This document shows, piece by piece, positions 24,431-37,940 of a DNA stretch of 64,000 nt. Location: NCBI RefSeq assembly GCF_000471905.2, contig NW_006499763.1:506239-570238 (forward strand), read 5' to 3'. How positions within the stretch are numbered: position 1 is the first letter of the stretch; every line of letters begins with the position of its first letter. The stretch is from Amborella trichopoda. Its lineage: Eukaryota > Streptophyta > Magnoliopsida > Amborellales > Amborellaceae. A program made the translations under genes and the position numbers. The notes beneath the pieces were generated by a model, which was given only the letters and a program-made list of their open reading frames with translations, ran no database searches and was not told the DNA's origin.

Positions 24431-26466
24431 AATTCTACTCATATTGCCATGTAGTTTGTGTCATGGTTAATAGGTTACGAGAATCAAACCGACCATCGAA
24501 TTGATGAGGCATTTTATCCGGTCAAAACCAATCGAATTGTTAAGAGATCTGATTGGATTAGATTTTTAAAAGCTAAATAAAATATAAGAATAACCATCTA
24601 AAAATATGAAATATATTACAAATAAATTAGTTTATTTAGCTTGCCGAACCGTTAAAAATCGAAAAATGTTTAAAACTAGTCAAACATGACTTCAATTAAT
24701 ATTCAACCAAACACAATTTTTGCTTTAAATTTGACAGGCCAATGCTCTCGTTAGTATGTTTTAGTCTTGGTAAGTATAGTTTGCATTATGATTTAATAGA
24801 TAATCAAATTTTCATCTTATTATAATGGTGAATGTATTTAGATGGTGTATGGTGTTAGTATTTTGAGAGTCATCTATTATGAATTCATTTGTCAGACTTA
24901 GGGGGTTAAATGAAGTTGCAGTTCTATATTGATTAGAGCCGTTATGGGGTTTACAGGAGGCAATCTTCTATCAGTTGATCGAAAAGAAGAAAACAGCTTG
25001 GACCTTGAGGGTACCTCCATTTATTTATTTCTTCTTAATTGGTCAGTGCTTGACGATTTGGAACACTATGTCCTAGATTCAATTCCTATCAAAGGTAGGA
25101 GCGCTATGTCTTAGGTTCAATTCCTATCAAAGGTAAGAGCGCTCTCCCGACTGACTCACCCAAAAAAAAATAAAAGTGGCCAAATTGTTTTCCATTATTA
25201 ACCACCTAAAACTTTTGCCTTATGTCATGCAGCCCAGCCTTTGGTAAGTATCACGCCTTTTGTCTTGTGTCCTCTACCGTTGCAGTAGTCGATAGAATTG
25301 TCCTCGTAGTTAACATAATCATTTAGATATAGTAAAAACTGGTTACTTGATCATTCAAATTCTCACCAAGCTGAACTGAGAACTACGAGTTATCGCCATG
25401 GTTGCTAAAAACCAGCAATTTTTTATTTTTTGTCAAATTTTTCCATCAAGTTTGCTTCCTTTGATTTCATATCAAAATCAAACCCAAGCCAAGTCATTGG
25501 GAAAATAAATCAGTTCATTCATGTCTTGGAGGCTTTAGCTAAGCATGCAAGATAAGATTTCACCATATTTCAATGGGCGGTATACTGGTTACAACACGAT
25601 CAAGTCTTAGAATTTCCTCAAAAATTGTGGAAAAATATCACTCCTTGTTCTTGAATCTTTAGTGATAATTATCTTTAATGAATTTATTCTGTCTTTATTT
25701 TATCATGCTAAGTTTCAATGTTAACAATAACTCCAATAATATCCCAGTAAAATCACTTGATCATGACATTTTAAATTTAGTTGTGTATTAGATTATGTCA
25801 TGTTTACTAATCATGCTAAAAATTTATTCTGAAATATATAATATATTAGCTTAGTTTATTAATGTCCCATAATTATCTAATAAATTCTTGATAAAAGAGA
25901 ATCACAGTAATATTTTGATAAAACCTCCCATCGATAATGTCCTAATAATGATATTTATCACTGAGGTTGAAGCAAAAGGTTCAACTCAGTTTTGGACTAA
26001 GTTTAAGTTCCTATTTATAAGGGATAAAAATCAAGGTTTGGATAATAAATAAAAGGCAAAGAAAACTTCATCGTAAAATAAAATAAAAAAGGGTAAAACA
26101 AAGCTTTACTTGGTTTGACAATTGCCCCCATATGGCAACAAACTCAAAAAGATATCATGCTAAGTGTTGAGAATAAACAGGACTTGAAGTTCTCTCTAGA
26201 ATACCCATTAACACTGCATGCAATCTCTCTATAATGAGATCACACATATAAGTAGGAAACTCAAAAGCCATCTCTCTCTCATCCCATACCTTTTCGATTT
26301 GGAATGATTGAATCTCCCATATATTCACATGAACTTTCCGAAAATAATAATATTCTTAACCAATCCCCATAAAATAGGGAACTTCTTAAATTAATGGATT
26401 CCCTTAAAATATGGTTTCACCATAACATTGTCCTACTTATTGTCATTCTAATAAATGATATTGTGA
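24431..26466. other. Intergenic DNA with a tRNA-like fragment
   Basis: No protein gene. At 25065-25150 a duplicated segment (AGGTTCAATTCCTATCAAAG twice, then AAGAGCGCTCTCCCGACTGA) resembles the B-box/3' half of a tRNA, as in plant SINEs, but no full cloverleaf or A box was found. Confidence 0.45.
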
Positions 26467-26640
26467 TATTGTATAGAATGAGACCATTTACTTTTGGTAC
26501 AAGGAGGTCACAATTAGTTGCAACCATTCGATGTGAAATCTAATAGCTTGGGTGAGAAATTTGTTTTTGAACTTTGAACTTGATCAATGAAAAAATCCAG
26601 CCACCTAATTTTACATCCAATGGTTAAGATTAAATATTAC
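26467..26640. mobile_element. Family-A MITE, left part only
   Basis: It begins TATAGAATGAGACCATTTAC, then TTGGTACAAGGAGGTCACAA and ATGTGAAATCTAATAGCTTG, and reaches the CCAATGGTTAAGATTAA region. The right terminal repeat is missing. Confidence 0.75.
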
Positions 26641-26989
26641 GTGAGATTCTGAGTGTGGGAAAAGGCTAAGTTTCCGAGTCTTTTAGTGACATTTTTTGTT
26701 GCTGGTTGCAGATTTATAGTTGTTCTAGTCGAATTGGGGGGTTAAAATTTGGAATCCATTAAAAGAGAAGGATGTGGTTAAAGTCACAAGAGAGGCAGAA
26801 AAAACTTCTAATTGTTGTAAAGTAAGTTGAGGGCATGAAAACCACAAAAAAGACAATAAGTAACCTATCTTTAATAATAGAAACCTCAACCCAAAAAATT
26901 CAATAGCGAGAGCATGGAACAAGTGATCAAAGGATTGTATACGGACCTGTTTTATTGAGGATTGATGTTTTGTATTATGAGGAAATAGA

Positions 26990-27557
26990 TTTGTCAAGGT
27001 AGAGTCAAAAGGACGACTTCGGGGGGTTGTTAAAAGCCCAAAGAGCTTGAGGCCCGAAGGAGTGTCCGGCTAGGTAGACTCGGTTGACTCCGTCCCTACG
27101 GGGGTTCGGGGCAGCAGCCCCCAAGGAAACTTTTGGATAGTTGTACATGGGATTCGATATGTATCTGTACATGGGGTATTTCGATAATTTGTATCATCTA
27201 TCTGAGACTCAATATATATAGTTGCAATAAAATATATATTGTTGCAATGAGGTTGCTTAGGGTTAAGAGAAAAATACAGATCTCTTTGTAATCAGAGAGA
27301 ACAGAAAGGCGTGAGGAAAAGAACTATTGTAACCCTATTAGCTATTGTAACCTTATTATCCATTGCCAGCAAAGAAGCTCTCATCTCCTATAGATGTAGA
27401 CACGTTACCGAACCACGTATATCTTTGCATGGTGGTTGGTTGTCTCTTTCTTCTGTGTTTATTTCTTTTTTTTTGTTTTCGTGGATTACTTTTCGTTTCT
27501 ACAGATTTGTCTCTCAAGAATCCTTATTGATGGAGGAAATGTGTTGGTATCAAAGAA
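26990..27557 (+). mobile_element. LTR remnant with primer-binding site
   Basis: A GC-rich block (GGGGGTTCGGGGCAGCAGCCCC at about 27100) followed by ACCGAACCACGTATATCTTTG resembles plant Copia LTRs. It is followed by TGGTATCAAAGAAC at 27544-27557, a primer-binding site complementary to the initiator-methionine tRNA. The left border is not defined and no internal coding part follows. Confidence 0.5.
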
Positions 27558-27899
27558 CTAGAGTTAGATGATTGAAAGAAGAAGATAGAAACACCTAATT
27601 CGTCCAAGTCATAGCTAAATCTAGAAGACAATTTAATCACAATCATGGTTTAAAAAATAGAAGAATTTCTAGTGAGAACTAGGAAAAAGTAGAAAATGCC
27701 ACTGTAATAAAATTTTTATCCGGAAAGGGGTTGGGGTTGTGACGGTAGCACTCATCGTACCTCAGTTGCACTTTCTGACACTATAAAAAATGAGAGCTTC
27801 AAAAACTACTGACACTTTCAAAAATGGGCAAGGACCTGTATTCCCCATTGAATTACATAAAAAAATAAAGAAATAAATTATTTACGACCTCAAAGAGAT

Positions 27900-29060
27900 T
27901 GGCATTCTCCCTAGAAGATGTACCCTTCAAAAGAATCTCGGAGGAATCAACAAAATTGCTTAAAAGGCCCTTTGAGTTGGAAGAGAATCTCGGAGGAATC
28001 AACAAAATTGCTTAAAAGCCCCTTTGAGTTGGAAGAAATTAAGAGTGATGTCTTTGAGCTTCCCTGGTGCAGGGCCCAAAGACCAAATGGATACCCTTTA
28101 GGGTTGTTTTAGCACTTCCAGTAAATGCTCAAAAAAGAGCTCGTTCAACTCTTCCATGCTAGAGGAAAGATAAATAATGCAATGGACTCCACCTTTGTGT
28201 GCGGCCACAAGACTCAGATTGATTCTCAAGGAATTTTGAGCCTTCAGTCAGCATTCATAAAAGATAGACAAATAGTTGATGAGATCTTCATGCTTGAGAC
28301 TGCATCCACTCAAAGAAACAAGAAGCCAGTTTGGGATTAATGTGGAAAGTTTACTTCGAAAAAGTACACGATAGGGGGTCTATTAGATTTGGCGAACGAT
28401 GGAGAGCATGGATCAATGGGTGTTTGTCCTCTACTCATTTCTCAATTTTGATTAATAGGAGGGTAAATATTTTAAAGCTTCTCGAAGCATTCGACAAGGT
28501 GACTCCTTACTTTTTCTTTTCTCTATTCTAAGAGGGGTTCAGAGAAATGCCATGCTCAATCGACAAAACCGGGTGGTCGTTCGCATTTAAAGTCTCTCCA
28601 AATGGTCCATCTCTCACATCCGATGATACAGCCATATTTTTTGATGTTGAAAAGAGGTAGATGAAGACTATGGTTGTTTTTCTTGTATTTTGGAGCGATT
28701 TCAACCTAAAACCAAACATGACAAAAACAAAGTTATTTGAAATACAATGCATCTGAAAGCGTTGGGAAATTGGCCTGTTGCATTGGGTATAGGTCGACAA
28801 ACTACCTACAAAATACATAGGGATCATATCGGTTGAATAGTGTCTATCAAGAGCATCATGGGACCCTATCATTGAAAGGTTCCAAATGAAGACCGACACC
28901 ATCATGGAACCCTATTTGTTAAAAGGTTAAAAAAGAATATTGAAACCTGGATAGTAAAGTATTTATCACTTGGTAGAAGAATCACACTTTTGAAGTCCTC
29001 TCTCTCTAATCTTGAACGCATCTTCTTTCTTTTAGGACTTAGGACCCATGTGAGATGAAA
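27900..29060 (+). mobile_element. L1-type LINE reverse-transcriptase remnant
   Basis: Broken plus-strand pieces follow the order of plant L1 reverse transcriptase: SLQSAFIKDRQIVDEIF (about 28235), KVYFEKVHD (FDFEKAYD equivalent), GFGERW-like then AWINGCLSSTHFSILINRR, LLEAFDKVTP, and near 28860 WDPIIERFQMK and KYLSLGRRITLLKSSLSNL. Many stops and frameshifts show it is long dead. The end is cut by the LTR element that follows. Confidence 0.75.
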
Positions 29061-29085
29061 ATTAATACATGGTTTTAATGCAGAT

Positions 29086-31121
29086 TGATGCAAAGAAATA
29101 ATAACACCAGAAAAATAAAAGGAAAAGAGGTTGAGAGAATATACCATCTGTCAAGGTCTGTAAAAGAATCACCCTAACGTTGAGAGAATATACCATCTCT
29201 CAAAGTCTGAGAATCCATCCAAAATAATCTCTTCACGAGAGCAAATTTTATTAACTCATCCACTTTTTTTTTTACAATGAAGAAAAACCTCCATTTAAAT
29301 AGATTAAAAAATAAGATAAACATTAATAAAAAAAAAAATCTCTCTACATTTTTTCTATTTATCTCTTCTTCCCTATTTTATCTCTCTCAAAATCACGTGC
29401 TAAATTTTCCTTATCTTCTCTCTCTTTAATTCATGTGCCAAAAATTAGGCTCACTTCTCTCTCTTTAATTCATGTGCCAAAAATTAGGCTCATTTCTATC
29501 CCACATTTTGCTCAAAATTCTCCCTTGATTATTGTTGATAAGGATAAACTCTCTCTAAACTTAACGTTATCTTATTTATATTCTTAAACTACCTTCCCTT
29601 ATTTAACTTTATCTATTTATATTCCAAACTAACTAACTCAAATCAATTAATTACTAATTAACCCAAATCCATAAATATCAACTCACACGCAAACTCAATG
29701 CCCACAAATATCCCTGCACACCTCCTCTCCTATTCTTGAACCTCTCCTATTCCTGAAGAGATAAACTAAAGAATAATAAAAAATTAAAATAACCCTAATA
29801 TTATTTGGGTCATTCTCCCCGGGTTGGGAGAAGCTCGACCTGAAGCTCAAAAGTTGGTGATGAAGTCCCACTTTGAGCCTCGATACTTTTTTTTAAGACT
29901 GATGCATGCAACTGTGTTCCAAGAGTAATTGTTGAATACAAGCTTGGGCTGATTAATCCTGATTATTCCTAACCATGAATGCGTACAGCTCCAAAAAAAC
30001 ACCAAGTTCAATAAATGAATACGCTTGACCACGACATTTTTGGGAGATCGATTTTAATGTCAAAATTTTGTGGTCGTTCCATAGGACGTGGCAGATCTGG
30101 CTTCTCTATAGAACACGGCTGATCTGGCTTGTAATTTTCTTCAATATGCTTGAAATCAACACCTTGGATTTGTCGTGGAATTATTGGTGCAAGACGAATG
30201 TGGTTGTAAGTACCTTCTTTACGAGGAAGATTGTTCTCCAACCACTGCAACCTCTGATTCATTTCTTGATTCATCTCACGTGCTTTAGTTAAAAAATCCT
30301 CTAGGGCTTTAGTAAAATTTTCTACCCAACGATAATCCATAGCAAGAGTAAGATTAGCTTGATTTCTTAAATTTAACTTGCTAGCTTGATTGCTTAAATC
30401 TAACTTGCTCTCAAGATCTAACTTGATCTGGATATGACTTGCTCTGATCTAACTTGCTTTGATACCAATTGATGTAAATTGATGCAGCTTTGATACCAAT
30501 TGATGTAAATTTGAGGAAAAAAATAAAAAATAAAAATAAAAGATTGAGCTAATATACCCTCTCAAAGTCTGCAAGGGAATCCACCCCAAAATAATCCCTT
30601 CACGAGACTAAATTTTATTAACTCATCCACTTTTTTTTACAATGAAGGAAAACCTCCTTTTAAATAGACTAAAAAATAAGATAAACATTAACAAAAAAAA
30701 CTCTCTCTACACTTTTCCTATTTTATCTCTTGTTTCCTATTTTCTCTCTCTTAAAATCACGTGCTAAATTTTCCCTATCTTCTTTCTCTTTAATTCACGT
30801 GCCAAAAATTAGGCTCGTTTCTATCTCACATTTTGCCCAAAATTCTCCCCAACTTTGATTATTGTTGATAAGGATAAACTCTCTCTAAACTTAACTTTAT
30901 CTTATTTATATTCCTAAACTACCTCCTCTAATTTAACCTTATCTATTTATATTACAAACTAACTAATCCAAATCAATAACTAATTAACTCAAATCCATAA
31001 ATATCAACTCACACACAAACTCAATACCCACAAATATCCTTATGCACCTCCTCTCCTATTCTTGAAGAGATAAACTAAAGAATAATAAAAAAATTAAAAT
31101 AACCCTAATATTATTTCCATC
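29086..31121 (-). mobile_element. Internally deleted Ty3/gypsy LTR retrotransposon
   Basis: Two direct repeats of about 620-730 bp (29086-29817 and 30504-31121; shared AAATAATATTAGGGTTATTT and many internal blocks) flank only about 690 bp. On the minus strand a primer-binding site TTGGTATCAAAGC follows the right LTR (30491-30503; repeated once at 30460-30475). A short gag-like frame (30340-30008) contains MNQRLQWLENNLPRKEGT and FDIKIDLPK. The left LTR is preceded by CTTCTCCCAACCCGGGGAGA, the usual end of gypsy pol. Most of gag-pol is deleted. The left LTR contains a small internal duplication (GAGAGAATATACCATCT twice). Confidence 0.72.
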
Positions 31122-32150
31122 AGGTTTTGAGTGAGAGAAAGAATTGAGGAATCCTCTTTCTGACTTTGAGAGAAAGAATTGAGGAATCTTCTTTCCGACT
31201 TTGACTCTCCAACTCTAGTTGTCGCTTCTTTTTTCTGTTACTTCGAAAATAGCTACTTCAGCTTTAACCACTCGAATTTTCGATATTCCTTTCCATTTCT
31301 CATCGAATGAATGGCATCTTCTTCTTGAAATCCTATCTATTTTTAAGCATGATATTGGGGAATCTCATTACTATTACTCAAACAAGGAAATATATGTTTT
31401 TATATTCGTCCATTGATCAAATCAGATATGTAATTATTGAAATAATTGTTGGAGAGTCAAATGATGGATATGCTAGCATAATAACATTCGGGATTATGAT
31501 GGATTATACACGCTGATGTAGGAAATGACCCTCCATTAAATTCCTTCACAAGTGGCAAAAGCTCATGAAGACCTGCCAAAAATTTTCTGGGTGAAGATTT
31601 TCAATAGGGGAATCTCGAAGGTGAAAAGAAATATCACTTTGTTAGTTGGAAGAAATTCACAACCCGCAAGGGCTAGGGAATTCAAGAGCCATATAAATTC
31701 ACAACCCGCAAGAGCTAGGGAATTCAAGAGCCATAAAGATAAAATTATGAACTTAACGACTCCAAACCAAGTGGGTGTGGAGATGTACTAATGGGAGAAT
31801 TCACAGGGGAGAGTGTAAGTATGGGCTTGACTTAGGTGGACCCATAATCAAAGTCCCATTGAAGATCATTATTCTCCAACTTGTGGAAGGGCATTGACCT
31901 ATGTAGGTCCCTCTTTCTAAAGTATGGTACAAAGGGCATTAGAGATGGCAATTCCACAGGCTTTTACTTTGAAAAATGTCTTGGAAACAATGCATTCCGT
32001 TATTGATATCCATAAATATTTATGAATTAATGACCCGCTACCAAGGTCCGGGACTTGAGTTCCCGAAGGAGCAAACAAAGTACATCATTGGTTGCCACTG
32101 TAGTAAGGTGTGCAATAACTTCATCAAACAGTGTTGTGCGTAAAAGCTTT
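31122..32150. other. Intergenic DNA, unclassified
   Basis: No gene recognised. Small tandem duplications occur: GAGAAAGAATTGAGGAATC at 31135-31190 and AATTCACAACCCGCAAG(G/A)GC at 31646-31730. Part could be continuation of the interrupted L1 element. Confidence 0.45.
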
Positions 32151-32159
32151 AAACCCCTA

Positions 32160-33401
32160 TGGATTGATTTTTTTTGACAAATAAAAAATAAAAAATAAAA
32201 CATAAATCATGAAACACCATGGGTTGATTTTTTTGGCAAATAAAGAATGAGAAATAAAGCATAAATCATGAAACACATACCACAAGAACATAAAAATTTA
32301 TATGTTACATATATCTCAAAAACCAAGTGATATATCTAAGAGTCCTAATCTTTTTTAATTTTTATTTTCTTTAGAAAATTTATTAATATCAATATCAATC
32401 CAACATAATATGGGATTTCTTTATGTGGATGGGATAGCTTCATATATTATTCATATTTTGTCAAATAAATTAATTCATCATTCTTGTTAAAAAATCGTGT
32501 CTTCCATCAAAATTTTCTACCTCCAACCTTGCATTCGAAATCTTTACCCTTATTCTGAAAATCCCAAATTGAGCTCTAATACCACTTGTTTTGCGCAGAA
32601 ACTCCAAATAAAATATAAAACACAAACAACAAGAACACAAAGATTTACGTGATTCACCCCAAAAAGGCTACATCCATGGCACGACAAACTGAAATCCACT
32701 ATACCAATAAAAGTTACATCAAAGATTTTGGAACAAAGAGTTACATCTTTAAACTTCGACAAAGCTCAATCAAGCAAACCCTTTTAAACGTGTTCTCCCA
32801 AACAGCACAGTTGATGATCTCTCATCTCTATTCCATAACTACACCACTATTTAGGAAGATATCATAACTAGACCACTATCTAGGAAGACAACTTTGAGAA
32901 CAAACGAGACTTTCTCTCACTAAAAGAGGAAACACCGAAAATCTTCATGGGAACCGCTTCTCAACAATAAACCAATTTCTCACTCTACAAGAGTCTTCAG
33001 AAGGCATCATCAATATTTCTCTCCATATGAAGTTATCTTCTCTTTATGAGGAAACCTTACTTCTTATGCACAAGAAGCCCTGCCGCCCTCTTTCTCTATA
33101 GAGGAAACCATCTTTCTCATATGGTGACCCAAATAAGGCACATAAATTTTCTACGCTTTCATCCCATAAGATTAAGAATTCATACTTAATAGGAAATTTC
33201 CTATCGATGTTACATATATCTCAAAAATCAAGAGATATATCTCAGAGTCCTACTCTTTTTGGATTTCTATTTCCTTTAGAAAATTTATCAATATCAATCA
33301 CAATCCCAAATAATATGAGATTTCTTTATGTTGGTGATTTTGGATGGCACCAATATGAGATTTTTTTTTGTTGGTGATTTTGGATAGCTCCAAATCCAAC
33401 A
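32160..33401 (-). mobile_element. LTR-retrotransposon remnant with one full LTR and primer-binding site
   Basis: The minus strand reads an LTR from 33401 (TGTTGGATTTGGAGCTATCC) to 32588 (...CGCAAAACA), i.e. TG...CA, 814 bp. It is followed at once by the primer-binding site TGGTATTAGAGCTC (32584-32571). After about 130 bp, part of the LTR recurs (ATATCTCAAAAACCAAGTGA, 32298-32430). A CACGTAAATCTTTGTGTTCT-type block near 32636-32655 (minus) is typical of Copia LTRs. No coding part remains. Confidence 0.65.
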
Positions 33402-33685
33402 AACAGTTCACCACACTGTCTGCATCCTTAAATGAAATTTTCTATTCACCGAGGCGAGAGGACTCTATAGTGTGGGAGCTTACTACTGCATCAAACAGTG
33501 CCATCGGTCTCTTTGATGCTATGGAACGTGCGGAAAGAGAGAACCGAAGATCTTTCGAGGATGAAGCAGATGATCTTGAAGGTTTTAAAGGTTTGATTTT
33601 GAATTATGCAGTAAATTGGGCATCTATGACTAAGGAATGTTGGGGTATTCCTAGAAATGACATGATCGAAAGGCTTAGGAGTTGA
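33368..33685 (+). other. Unrecognised acidic reading frame, 105 codons
   Basis: The frame begins inside the adjacent LTR border, so its start is accidental, but its later part (LFDAMERAERENRRSFEDEA, then LNYAVNWASMTKECWG) looks protein-like. I do not recognise the family; a transposase fragment is one possibility. No neighbouring exon was found. Confidence 0.25.
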
Positions 33686-33689
33686 TTAA

Positions 33690-36600
33690 CCCCAAAGTGT
33701 AAAGAAAGACTAGGGCTAATCAGTAGACACCAAAAGATATAATCAAACTAGCGAGGGTTTATGGTTCATCTCGGAAACCTTCACTTTGACATAAATCAGG
33801 CTTGCCCTTGATAATTAATTCATGGGCTCTCATATTGGATATTGAAATACAAATTCAGTATACTTGTGGTTTTTTGGTATCTCCCCGGTAAGCATGAGGT
33901 TCTTTTGTCATTGTTTTGCCCTTTTCCCCAGTAGTGATCTAAGTCACACACCCGATCTGACAAGTTTGGATAAACAAAGAAATTAAACCTATGTTGTAGT
34001 GAAATTTCACTTTGTAGAATAACTGCTTTTGTCTTGCTTTTTAGAAGTGCATGCACTATTATGGATGGGCCACAAGAAAATAAAATTTACATTTACCAAC
34101 AAAGAAATGATTTTTTTTATCGAACATAATATTTTTTAGGTATCAAATTTTCCAGCTTCCAGACTCCTAAACTTCCAACTCTCATCGAAATTTCAACTTC
34201 TAGTTGTCAAATAGGCCATGAAAGGTCTTCTAGATATATAAATCTCTTGAATTGTAGGGCTACCATGCTTATGTCTTTGTTATTCCATTCTAAATGTGGA
34301 TGATATACAAAAGGACGTTCTTCATGGTGTCATGGACAAAGTTCCCATGAAGATAAACATTGCGATGATATCTCCTATAGAGTGAGATGCTCGTTTCTTG
34401 TAGGAGAATTTTTTGCGATGGAGTAAGCTTCCTATGGAGATAAATATTGTCCCTGAGAGAAAATTTTCAGGAAAGCCTTTTAGAAAACTAAATGATTACG
34501 AAAGAGGCTTGACAATATGCCTATAAATTGAACGGCAAGAGAAGAGTTAGATGTAGCTTTTGTGGGAAAGAAATGGGCAGCGGTATTTATCCCCTAAAAC
34601 AACTTGCTAAAGGACGGGTTGACATTACCTTGTCAATTAGTGCCAATACCAGTAAAGAAGTAAATATTAATGAGGATGCAAACTAGTGCTCGTCACGGTG
34701 TTTGCAGATCCAACATGCTACAATCCTATGTTCTAATGGAATGTTAGCCTCTCTTCGACTGTGAGATGTGATAATGGGACTGTTGAGAAACTGCTTACAA
34801 ATTATTTGAAGATAACTTGCTCTTATAGTTGTTTTCAATTAAATATAGGATTGTCTACTTTGTCATGTGCAAGTTATTAGCTAACTTTCCATATTGAATT
34901 TTAATAGAAGTCCAATAGTAAGTAAATAGATTAAAGAGAGATACTAGCTTTAATTTAAAATTGTAGAAAAATAAAAAGGGACTAGGTAGTGATTGAAGAA
35001 AGAGAAAGGGGGAAGTGGTGGCCCACTAGTGGGTCATAGTGGGGTTGAGATTCTTGATATTTGAAAAAAAGTGAGAGGTAAGATATAACCGGTATGAGTG
35101 GGGTCTTGGGTATGAGTATGAGTTATAACGTGTAAGGTAGGATGAAGTAACTTTGGAAATATATGAAGTTGTGAACTTAAACAAAGAGGAATAAATGTCC
35201 AGCAAATAGATGAACAATAACTACAAGAAACTATTGCAAAAAAGATATCAAAAGAGAGTGTTGTCCCATGTGGTCTACACACTTTAATTGTAAAGAACAG
35301 AGCGAGACAAAGCAAGCTAGATATAGAGCGAGAGAGGAAGCTAAAGAGAGACATGGCCCTGCCCTTATCTCTCTCTCTCTTCTGCTTCCGTTCTCTAACT
35401 CCCTCTCTAATTTCTTCTCCCTCTCTCTATATAGAGAGAGAGAAGGCCAAGAGACCTAATTCCCTTGATGGAGAGAGAGAAAAGCATGACCGTATTGCCC
35501 TCGAGAGAGAGGGAGGGAGAAAGAATGGCGGGAGCGAGAGATACCCTTACCCAAGTCTTAAGAGTTGTGAAAAAAAGATTGCAAATCGTATGTTTGTTGA
35601 TAAACTAGAGAGCGGCAAGAGTTTTTATACACCCTCGTGGCTCAGACAATAGAGGATGTCTATCTTTGGAGACTCCAATAATGGAGCTCACGAATTCCCA
35701 ACAAAAATAGCAGGGGAATCCCTACCAATGGTAAGCACACATTGCCTTGATTCAAATTTCTTTAATTCGAAGTTGAATTACAAATTTGAGTTTCAAATTA
35801 ACATACCATATGAGTTTTATTAATAAATAAATAGAATAATGGATGAAAACCGGCCAGTTTATATCAAAATAGCCAGTTCCAATGCAAATCACCCAATTTA
35901 TTTTCCACTCAACTGGATCAGAAAGAAAAACCAGTTGGTTTTGGTTTAGTTAGTTTGTTTTATTCAATGGGGGGGGGACCCCTAGAACAGGTACTAAACG
36001 GGCTCAATTAATGGCTAAGTCCAAGTAAACCAGTCAGTTCCAGTTTAGACCGGCCGATTTGTGGAACACTAAACAAAGTAAAGCCTTATCTTGAATCTTT
36101 GGGCATTGAAAATCACCGTGCTAACTCTAAAATCAGTTTCCAACACTGAAAGTTAAATTTGAAGTTAAAAAAATGGTACAAACCTTATGAATCCACGAAC
36201 ACTTGCTTAAAAAATGGTATAGACCTTGTGGGTCCATGAACACTTATTTTTCAGACGAAATGGATGGTCTAAATAATGCATTACAATATACATTAATTTT
36301 GGGACTTGAAATCCTAATTTTTTTCATAACCATAATGGTCAAGGTTATCCGATGTGCTTTACTTATTTGAAGGTTATCCGATGCGCTTTACTTATTTTGA
36401 TAGGATTGCAGCTCTATCAAACTATTTTCCTTTTTTTTTTATGGAATATTGTTTCATGCGGGCTAGACCACATTTCTACAATATGTGGTCCCAAGGTATA
36501 AAGCATCCATCTTAAATATGGATGAAAATAGGTGGTCCATCAAAAAACAATTGAAACTAACGGTCCAAATATTTTCTTAATAAAATTATTATTTATACTT

Positions 36601-37200
36601 TTCAAATTTTATTTATTTTCCATATTCATAATCTCCATATTAGAGATTACATGTCCTTAAAAATTAAATCCAAAAATCCATCTCAAAAATAAATTTATAA
36701 GAGGTGACTCATGTCTGCAATACCTCATAGAAACCGTGTCTTCCCTTAATATCTACCCAATGTTTATCAAGTGAAAATCGCATATTCCTTATCAGTTTGG
36801 ATGTTGACATGCAACCCCACAAATATGTGAATTAAATTGCCTTACCTGCCTCCTACTATAATTGGCTTCACCTTACAAGAAGCCCTTCCCTTTGTTTTTG
36901 CCTTTTCATTTTTTTTGATCGATACTCTTCCCTTTGTATTGATATATGGGAAATATTCTCAGGAATAAATCATCATCTTGGAATATAAAACTGAAAAAGC
37001 AAAGGGCAAAGAGTAAATTATGTTTTTGTTTCATGCTAATTTGGCTTTAGCCCACCCACCCACTGCTTCCAACATTGAGGTTTTACAGCATGCGCTCATG
37101 GCCACCTTGATACGGCAAACTATCACTACAGCAGCTTTCATTCTAATTGGATAACCTTTCATAAATTATGGGGAAAAAGAATGTGCGAATAATTAAGAGA
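33690..37200. other. Intergenic DNA with GA-rich tracts and repeat fragments
   Basis: GA/CT-rich segments lie at 35300-35530 (GAGAGAGAGA and CTCTCTCTCT blocks, partly self-complementary around 35420-35450). CCGG/CCAGTT motif clusters lie at 35850-36060, and a family-E-like right arm at 36440-36735 (ATGCGGGCTAGACCACATTT). Several frames over the GA tracts are low-complexity artefacts. Confidence 0.5.
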
Positions 37201-37940
37201 AAAAATGAAAATTATTAAAAAACCCTTCGGGTTAGATGTTTTTCTCATGATGCCCCCATGGGGCCCATGTTGAAAAGTCACTCTCATCCATTACCTGAAA
37301 GAAAAAAAAAAAAAAAAAAAGAAATTCTCATTGGACCTAAGGTATTTTTTAATTTTATTTATGATTAAAACGTCATTGTTAATAACTCTTACAAAAGTCA
37401 AAATAAACATGAACTCTCTCTTTTTTCTCTCTATAAGCCTGCATTCCATTCATAATCACCTATCTCGTTCTTTCTTTAAAACATCACTGAGTGTGTTGGT
37501 TTCTCTCTAAAACTCTTATCTCTTTAAAACTTTGAATAAATGTGATGGTTTTTCTCTATGGAGCTCTCTCTCTCTGGATCTCGAAAAGCATGAATAAACT
37601 TGTTGGTTTATCTCTCATAAAATATAAGTGGGTTTGTTGGTTTCTTTCTTTTTTTTTCATTTTTCTCTCTCTAATTAGGTCCCAAACCCTTTGTCTCTAG
37701 AGATAGAAACTAACCCATTTATTTTCTTAGAGAGATATGTAAATATGGTTGAGAATGCAGGCCTACAGGGAGGAAAAATCAGAAGGAGGGAGAGAAATAT
37801 GAATATTTATTTTGACTTTTGTTGTAGGAGTTACTAATTAAGGGCCATGTGGCCATCATAAACCATATGGATGGGCGGTTAGTCGGTGTTTCTCTCTTCA
37901 TTGTCGTACCGGATTTTACAATTGGTATTAGAGCTTTCGC
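37200..37940 (+). mobile_element. LTR remnant with primer-binding site
   Basis: A CT-rich stretch (37420-37640, repeated GTTGGTTTCTCTC) ends ...GGATTTTACA at 37920. After two bases comes TGGTATTAGAGCTTTCGC (37923-37940), a good initiator-tRNA primer site in the usual +2 spacing. The left LTR border is not resolved and no pol is visible downstream. Confidence 0.5.

Noticed and set aside
27103-27125. GC-rich inverted motif GGGGGTTCGGGGCAGCAGCCCC considered as a terminator or RNA hairpin
   Set aside because: Such GGGGTTCGGGGCAG blocks are common inside plant LTRs, and the nearby primer-binding site supports that reading.
35353-35652. 99-codon frame with REREKAK-type sequence
   Set aside because: Low-complexity GA/CT repeat translation.
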